Shown here in pieces: positions 61,201 to 64,000 of a DNA stretch of 64,000 nucleotides. The position numbers and the translations under genes are program-made. This DNA comes from Lota lota (lineage: Eukaryota; Chordata; Actinopteri; Gadiformes; Lotidae): contig JACYXH010000446.1 of the NCBI GenBank assembly GCA_026745465.1, positions 1,157,466 to 1,221,465 on the forward strand, given 5' to 3'. Positions within the stretch are counted from its first letter, which is position 1, and the number at the start of each line of letters is the position of its first letter. The notes under the pieces are model-generated. The model worked only from the letters and a program-made list of their open reading frames with translations, searched no databases and had not been told where the DNA came from.

Positions 61201-61435
61201 AGAGGAGGTGGGGAGGCGGGGCCAGGCCAGGAGGCGGTACTCACTCGCGGAAGGAGGAGGAGGAGTAGACAATACCCGCTCCCTGCAACAAGGGGGCGGA
61301 GCTCCCAAATTAGAACGCATGATGCGGAACAAAAGGAGCCAATCGATGAGCGGCATGCTAATCCCCAAGGAAGGGGAGGGGGACTCTGAGAAGGAGCGTT
61401 GTGATTCTGATTGGATCCTGGAGAGCACCGTGTGA
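43007..61435 (+). CDS. lrfn5: lrfn5 (SALM5) synaptic adhesion molecule, 8 coding exons, 919 aa
   Basis: Spliced CDS: 43007-43203, 45357-45485, 45900-46080, 46354-46509, 47352-47611, 48500-48967, 59648-59921, 60341-61435 (2760 nt). Signal peptide about 1-18; LRRNT (CPKRCVC) 21-50; LRRs about 50-220; LRRCT (NPLHCNC, C245-C285); Ig C2 with C309, W321 and C358; FN3 about 405-500; transmembrane helix about 530-552; cytoplasmic tail 553-919 ending ESTV. N-glycosylation sequons include N331 and N340. Human LRFN5 has 719 residues, so the tail is about 200 longer. LRFN proteins act at synapses; LRFN5 binds presynaptic LAR-type receptor phosphatases (established for mammals). Ectodomain wording such as [18 protein letters not shown] and [11 protein letters not shown] is LRFN5-specific. 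Teleosts may have a and b paralogues; which one this is cannot be told here. Confidence 0.93.
43204..45356 (+). other. lrfn5: lrfn5 intron 1 (2153 bp)
   Basis: GTGAGG...ACGTAG. Contains a short (CA)n at 44779-44802. The stretch 43290-43560 has the look of a dispersed repeat but I cannot name it. No other gene seen. Confidence 0.85.
45357..45485 (+). CDS. lrfn5: lrfn5 coding exon 2: LRRs
   Basis: 129 nt, residues 66-109, phase 2 at both ends. Encodes [22 protein letters not shown] and LRALHLN. The acceptor TATACGTAG has a weak pyrimidine tract; donor AACAG|GTACCG. The exon corresponds closely to two LRR units, consistent with repeat-per-exon organisation. Confidence 0.93.
45501..45531. repeat. 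(TTTCAC)5 hexanucleotide array
   Basis: Starts 15 bp after the exon 2 donor, within intron 2 (45486-45899, 414 bp), which otherwise shows nothing. Confidence 0.9.
45900..46080 (+). CDS. lrfn5: lrfn5 coding exon 3: LRRs
   Basis: 181 nt, residues 109-169, phase 2 to 0. Encodes [24 protein letters not shown] and [20 protein letters not shown]. Acceptor GTTTCCCCAG, donor ACAG|GTTAGC. Intron 3 is 46081-46353 (273 bp). Confidence 0.93.
46354..46509 (+). CDS. lrfn5: lrfn5 coding exon 4: last LRRs
   Basis: 156 nt, residues 170-221, phase 0 to 0, so skipping it would keep the frame. Encodes [19 protein letters not shown] and [17 protein letters not shown]. Acceptor CTATTCACAG, donor CACAG|GTAAGG. 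Confidence 0.93.
46510..47351 (+). other. lrfn5: lrfn5 intron 4 (842 bp)
   Basis: AT-rich and without recognisable features. Confidence 0.85.
47352..47611 (+). CDS. lrfn5: lrfn5 coding exon 5: LRRCT and start of Ig
   Basis: 260 nt, residues 222-308, phase 0 to 2. Encodes [47 protein letters not shown] and VLEGQ. The four LRRCT cysteines C245, C247, C264 and C285 are all present. Acceptor GTCCGAAG is unusually purine-rich near the junction; donor CTCAG|GTAGAG. Confidence 0.93.
47612..48499 (+). other. lrfn5: lrfn5 intron 5 (888 bp) with (GAT)9 and (AC)24
   Basis: (GAT) array at 47623-47650 starts 12 bp after the donor; (AC) array at 47806-47854. The rest is AT-rich. Confidence 0.88.
48500..48967 (+). 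CDS. lrfn5: lrfn5 coding exon 6: Ig C2 domain and first half of FN3
   Basis: 468 nt, residues 308-464, phase 2 to 2. Ig: [14 protein letters not shown], then [10 protein letters not shown] and [16 protein letters not shown] (C309-C358 disulfide). The linker with [11 protein letters not shown] and NNTT sequons precedes the FN3 start [17 protein letters not shown]-rich compared with the flanking introns. Acceptor CTTAAAAAG is weak; donor CTACAG|GTAGGC. Confidence 0.93.
49894..49971. repeat. (TC)33 followed by a GA-rich complement
   Basis: TC tract 49894-49960 ends in GTGAGAGAGAGG, so the last TC units can pair with the GA units in a short hairpin. Confidence 0.93.
50680..50855. repeat. CT-rich block with duplicated CCCTCTATCTCCCTATAT module
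   Basis: The module appears at about 50741 and 50806, indicating a roughly 65-bp imperfect duplication within the pyrimidine-rich tract. Confidence 0.75.
51200..51298. repeat. (GA)n microsatellite, 99 bp
   Basis: Perfect GA interrupted by a single C at 51276. Confidence 0.96.
52197..52262. repeat. (GT)33 microsatellite
   Basis: Perfect tract. Confidence 0.97.
52977..53037. repeat. (GATG)n tetranucleotide array
   Basis: About 14 units with GATA variants at the start. Confidence 0.93.
53700..53850. repeat. Imperfect CTACCTCCATATATCTCT repeat
   Basis: Roughly 20-bp CTACCTCCAT modules repeated six or seven times. Confidence 0.8.
54096..54157. repeat. (CA)31 microsatellite
   Basis: Perfect tract followed by CACA/CTCACA-rich shoulder to 54260. 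Confidence 0.96.
54980..55125. promoter_or_regulatory. Candidate conserved non-coding block in intron 6
   Basis: Repeat-free, GC-balanced stretch with CAGCTG and GCATGC motifs and a CCAATTA core. Chosen by texture only; no conservation information is available. Confidence 0.2.
56921..57020. repeat. Compound (CA)n microsatellite
   Basis: CA tracts separated by CGCATA and TATATA interruptions. Confidence 0.95.
57434..57494. repeat. (AC)30 microsatellite
   Basis: Perfect tract. Confidence 0.96.
57979..58043. repeat. (TG)32 microsatellite
   Basis: Perfect tract, with (CA)15 at 58131-58160 and (AT)n at 58208-58237 following. Confidence 0.96.
58600..59160. promoter_or_regulatory. Candidate regulatory block in intron 6
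   Basis: Complex repeat-free sequence with dense homeodomain/octamer-like words (TTTTAATGAGG, ATTAGCATATTAATGAG at 58734-58760), CTTTGATGA and GGCCGAGAGGCC. It lies 0.5-1 kb before exon 7. Candidate enhancer by texture; conservation cannot be judged from this window. Confidence 0.27.
59372..59548. repeat. 23-bp minisatellite, about seven copies
   Basis: AAGGGAAACATTGTAGATAGT-type units start at 59408, 59431, 59454, 59477, 59500 and 59523, exactly 23 bp apart. Two sub-types (ATTGTAGATAGTTT and ATCGTACAAAGTAT) alternate, giving a 46-bp higher-order unit. The array ends about 100 bp before the exon 7 acceptor. Confidence 0.93.
59648..59921 (+). CDS. lrfn5: lrfn5 coding exon 7: second half of FN3 and transmembrane helix
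   Basis: 274 nt, residues 464-555, phase 2 to 0. Encodes [43 protein letters not shown], a juxtamembrane [11 protein letters not shown] and a hydrophobic helix 530-552 followed by the RYK stop-transfer. Acceptor CACCTCCTCAG, donor TACAAG|GTGAGC. Intron 7 is 59922-60340 (419 bp) with no notable content; reading through its donor would add 23 residues and stop at 59988-59990. Confidence 0.94.
60341..61435 (+). CDS. lrfn5: lrfn5 coding exon 8: cytoplasmic tail with PDZ ligand
   Basis: 1095 nt, residues 556-919. The start [10 protein letters not shown], then [20 protein letters not shown] and NTNRNNST correspond to human LRFN5 blocks. Between them are expansions: a Gly/Arg-rich stretch about 611-627, three 12-bp repeats giving DRPG (about 724-738), Ser-rich runs, and a His-rich HHYHHHHHH segment with PPTPPPP (about 794-815). 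After NTNRNNST the exon continues with [10 protein letters not shown] and [16 protein letters not shown], ending SDWILESTV, a class I PDZ ligand. It is strongly GC-rich relative to the surrounding DNA. Acceptor TTGTTCCCAG. Confidence 0.93.
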   Translation, partial: VCNPGNGSKGVSLRMTNVHSQTNGQQSQGCTVTPSPSKHSAVALEDLSGGAREKEGGGRGGGLGGGLGGRRQDTITQSSETLLSNCSAGTAVASPPWAPGGGAGEKGPLKRGSERGQTAGDRSHQGAAAESYGERPPSTQSSATTGTLPKARRKATPGKPCERPEERPGDRPGDRPGDRPGSAEGLISPSAPRPDSSSSSSAASSALLSPSSGRLEHLNTNRNNSTSLDQQPPLPPDPFHHYHHHHHLSPPTPPPPTATLRFKDTPVLRRAPRGPSPSTTKYQTLPTEEVGRRGQARRRYSLAEGGGGVDNTRSLQQGGGAPKLERMMRNKRSQSMSGMLIPKEGEGDSEKERCDSDWILESTV

Positions 61436-61581
61436 CCGGAATGAACGCCCATGTGTAGTGTCGCTGTGTTTTGACGTTTTGTAGGCGTGAAAGAGTGGTT
61501 TCCTGTGTGCTTTTGTGTGGATTTATGTATGGGTGCTACTTTGACCATCAAGATGTGTATGTGTCTATCTGTATGTGTATG

Positions 61582-61686
<105 letters not shown>

Positions 61687-61995
61687 TTTGGGATTAGCAT
61701 ATACAGCATATATGTTAGTGTCATGTCTTGTTTGAACATTTGTCAATAGATGTGAGGATGTGTATTGAGTGTGTGTGTGGGGGGGGAACATATCTTGTTA
61801 AAAACTTTTATATTATAAATTTTCTCCCATTCTTTTCATTTTGTGAAAGGTTTTCAAACGATTGTTTTCACCTAAATTAATACCTTGTACTGTATTCTTG
61901 TTTTTGTTTGTTTGTTTTGGGAGTTTCGGTTCCAGCAGGTGGATGTTTGCCTTGTTTGGTGTCTTGTGGCGTCCACATTATAGCACAAAAAAATT

Positions 61996-62001
61996 AATAA
62001 A
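61996..62001 (+). promoter_or_regulatory. Polyadenylation signal candidate (proximal)
   Basis: AATAAA about 560 nt after the stop codon. The downstream region is A/C-rich rather than GU-rich, so it is the weaker candidate. Confidence 0.4.
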
Positions 62002-62519
62002 TCTAAAATAGACAATGCCGTCTGCAACGGGATTACACAGGGGCCACGCCCACCCACCTACCCTCCCCCCCACCTGTCAAAACACCAACCAAAAGGGGAA
62101 AAAAAGGACTACACAACGTCAAAACTACAAACGAAAAAAAGCACATTGTTCTTCAAAAGAAACACAGAAGCAGAGATACACAGGGACATTCGGCGGTTTG
62201 CGCGTGTATGCGTGTGTGTTTGTTTTGACGTGCGTGTGGTCATACCCATGGCAAGAGAATCGCAGTTGGGTGCCTTCTTTTGCTCAGTTGTTACGTCAGT
62301 TTCTCTGTTTCTCTGCCAGACAATGTGGAATGGAGAGCAGACTCTGCTGCGTTCCACAACACGATGAGTGCACAACACGATGACTCCATGAGATATATCA
62401 CACATCGCCTTCTAAACTAATGAGGACACAACGCAAACTGACTTTTCCAGACGTGAAGATGAAAAAAACGGAGACAATATTGTGACAAAAGCAACAATGA
62501 CGAAAAAAGATAACAAAGA

Positions 62520-62530
62520 AATAAAATAAA
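62520..62530 (+). promoter_or_regulatory. Overlapping AATAAA pair
   Basis: Two AATAAA at 62520 and 62525, followed by a T-rich stretch. Confidence 0.4.
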
Positions 62531-62702
62531 CTCTTTACTGGACCTCTTATTAAATTAATATTTTTTAAAGGAAAAAAAAAACTAACCTGTGTGAGCTTTT
62601 TGCTGACATTGGTGTGTGACAAACCTTTGTCTGTCTCAAGCTCACGGAAAAATGTGTGTACAGAAAAAAGACAACATGTACCGTGTTGTTTTGTTGTGTA
62701 AA

Positions 62703-62708
62703 AATAAA
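62703..62708 (+). promoter_or_regulatory. Polyadenylation signal candidate (distal, best)
   Basis: AATAAA followed within 20-40 nt by TGTGTAATTTGTTTTGT, a good GU/U-rich downstream element. Confidence 0.5.
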
Positions 62709-62729
62709 AAGTCTAAAATTGAAAATGTG

Positions 62730-63805
62730 TAATTTGTTTTGTACAAATGTTACTCTAATCTTTGATGATGACATCTCAAATTTGTAATTTACAACTCCTG
62801 AAAGTGTTGAATCTGCGTGCCTTGAGTTTTGTGACAAATTTTGCGATACACTTGCGATACACTGTGCAGACAGTAACGGGGAGGGTACACCTGCTCCTAG
62901 GACACCCAACATGTTGCGGTTTGAAACATTCTTTAGCATACCTGCAAGTGAAGCATGCGCTTTATCTAGAAGTTGTTTTTCACCGTTGTTTCTCTTTGTG
63001 GCTCCTTACTCTTGTTGCCTTTTCATGGTCATTTCCTTGTGTTAGTTTGGGTACTGACCAATGTTCTGCTAGTGTTATCATGCAGCATTACCAAAACAGA
63101 CCAATGTGTGCAATGGACAGCACATTCACACCCAATACGTGATGAAGAAAGCGATCTGCCAAGAATGCTGCCACAATCCGCTGAAATCACTTAAACAACG
63201 ATCCATCGGACTCACTTCAAATCTGGAACCATTTTAAAGCATTGCCATTAAGTTATGCTTTTGTCCTAACGTATGGATCTCATGGGATATCGAAACGGTC
63301 ACAAAATTTAGCATTTTCTCTAAGTTTGGTCATCTGTATGGGGCCCTCTGAAAAGGACAGAGAGATAATAATACACATTTGAGAATGGAGGACCCACATG
63401 AATTGCAACTGACTCAAATACACTCTCTTACAGACTCTCGATCTCTCTTTCTGTTTAACAGACACACAATTACGGTAGTTAGATCTTAGAGTCTTAACAA
63501 GGTAACACAAAGGCTTAAGTTTACTTGCTTGTGATTTCAGTACTAGCACTGCCACCGCAATATACCAATCAGCAGGCTTTTTGTTGCATTATCTCTGGGT
63601 CAGCTGAACTTCTATTCCTGCAATATACTAAACATGGAGAGAAATGACAAGTGTGAGATGTGTGTGCTTTGTGTTTATCCTCCTGTTTTCCTCTATGTCC
63701 GACTGTCTATACCCAAGCAACTAACACCTTACTAGACTCAGCGTGTGTATGCGTGTGTGTGTGTGTTTTGTGTTTGTGTGTTTCATACGTTACTTCTCTC
63801 CACAC
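62730..63805. other. Downstream non-coding DNA
   Basis: Unique, AT-leaning sequence beyond the probable lrfn5 3' end. Frames of up to 126 codons occur on both strands but none shows a domain, splice context or codon bias. Confidence 0.6.
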
Positions 63806-64000
63806 AATCTTATTCTCTCACACACTACCATACTCTCTCACAGATCATCATACTCTCTCTCACACACTATCATACTCTCTTCTCTCTCTCACACACACTA
63901 TCATTATCTCTCACTTACTATCATACACTCTCACACACACTGTGATACTCTCTCTTACACACATTATCGTAATATATTCTCTCTCACACTATCATACTTT
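63806..64000. repeat. CTCTCTCACACACTATCATA-type minisatellite, reaches window end
   Basis: Units of about 20-32 bp repeated at least seven times with length variation of the CT and CA parts; truncated by the window edge. Confidence 0.85.

Overview
The window is vertebrate nuclear DNA, almost certainly from a ray-finned fish. Three things point that way: Tc1/mariner, hAT and SINE families that are abundant in fishes, small introns with ordinary GT-AG junctions, and a very high load of simple repeats. (AC)n, (AG)n and mini-satellite arrays occur about every 1-3 kb. The repeat density recalls cod-like (gadid) genomes, but that is inference; the species cannot be named from the sequence alone.

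There is one protein-coding host gene, on the + strand. It is a teleost lrfn5 orthologue (SALM5, a synaptic leucine-rich-repeat / Ig / fibronectin-III adhesion protein) with eight coding exons between 43007 and 61435. The exons join in frame through GT-AG junctions (phases 2,2,0,0,2,2,0) into a 919-residue type I membrane protein. Its order is signal peptide, LRRNT, LRRs, LRRCT, Ig C2, FN3, transmembrane helix and a long cytoplasmic tail. The 3' UTR runs to one of several AATAAA signals, most likely the one at 62703. A candidate upstream 5' UTR exon lies at 13022-13150, about 30 kb before the first coding exon.

Region by region: 1-13 kb is non-coding, with an old tRNA-type SINE, a 30-bp minisatellite and many microsatellites. 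13-43 kb, probably a long 5' intron of lrfn5, holds a decayed Tc1 element (23.1-24.1 kb), a 100-nt imperfect hairpin (24.2 kb), a 2.75-kb hAT element with a perfect 8-bp target duplication (26.96-29.71 kb), a solo LTR (31.4 kb) and a Tc1 element with an internal 0.63-kb tandem duplication (40.2-42.3 kb). 43-62.7 kb is the lrfn5 coding region and 3' UTR. The last 1.3 kb is downstream non-coding DNA ending in another minisatellite.

The most interesting observation is in lrfn5 itself. Extracellularly the protein is LRFN5-like, but it ends in -ESTV preceded by a KRS.S..GML.P block, as in LRFN1/2. Mammalian LRFN5 is reported to lack a PDZ-binding tail. The LRR-Ig region is also split over six exons, whereas as I recall it mammals encode it largely in one. 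All other open reading frames appear to be simple-repeat artefacts, shadows or transposon remnants.
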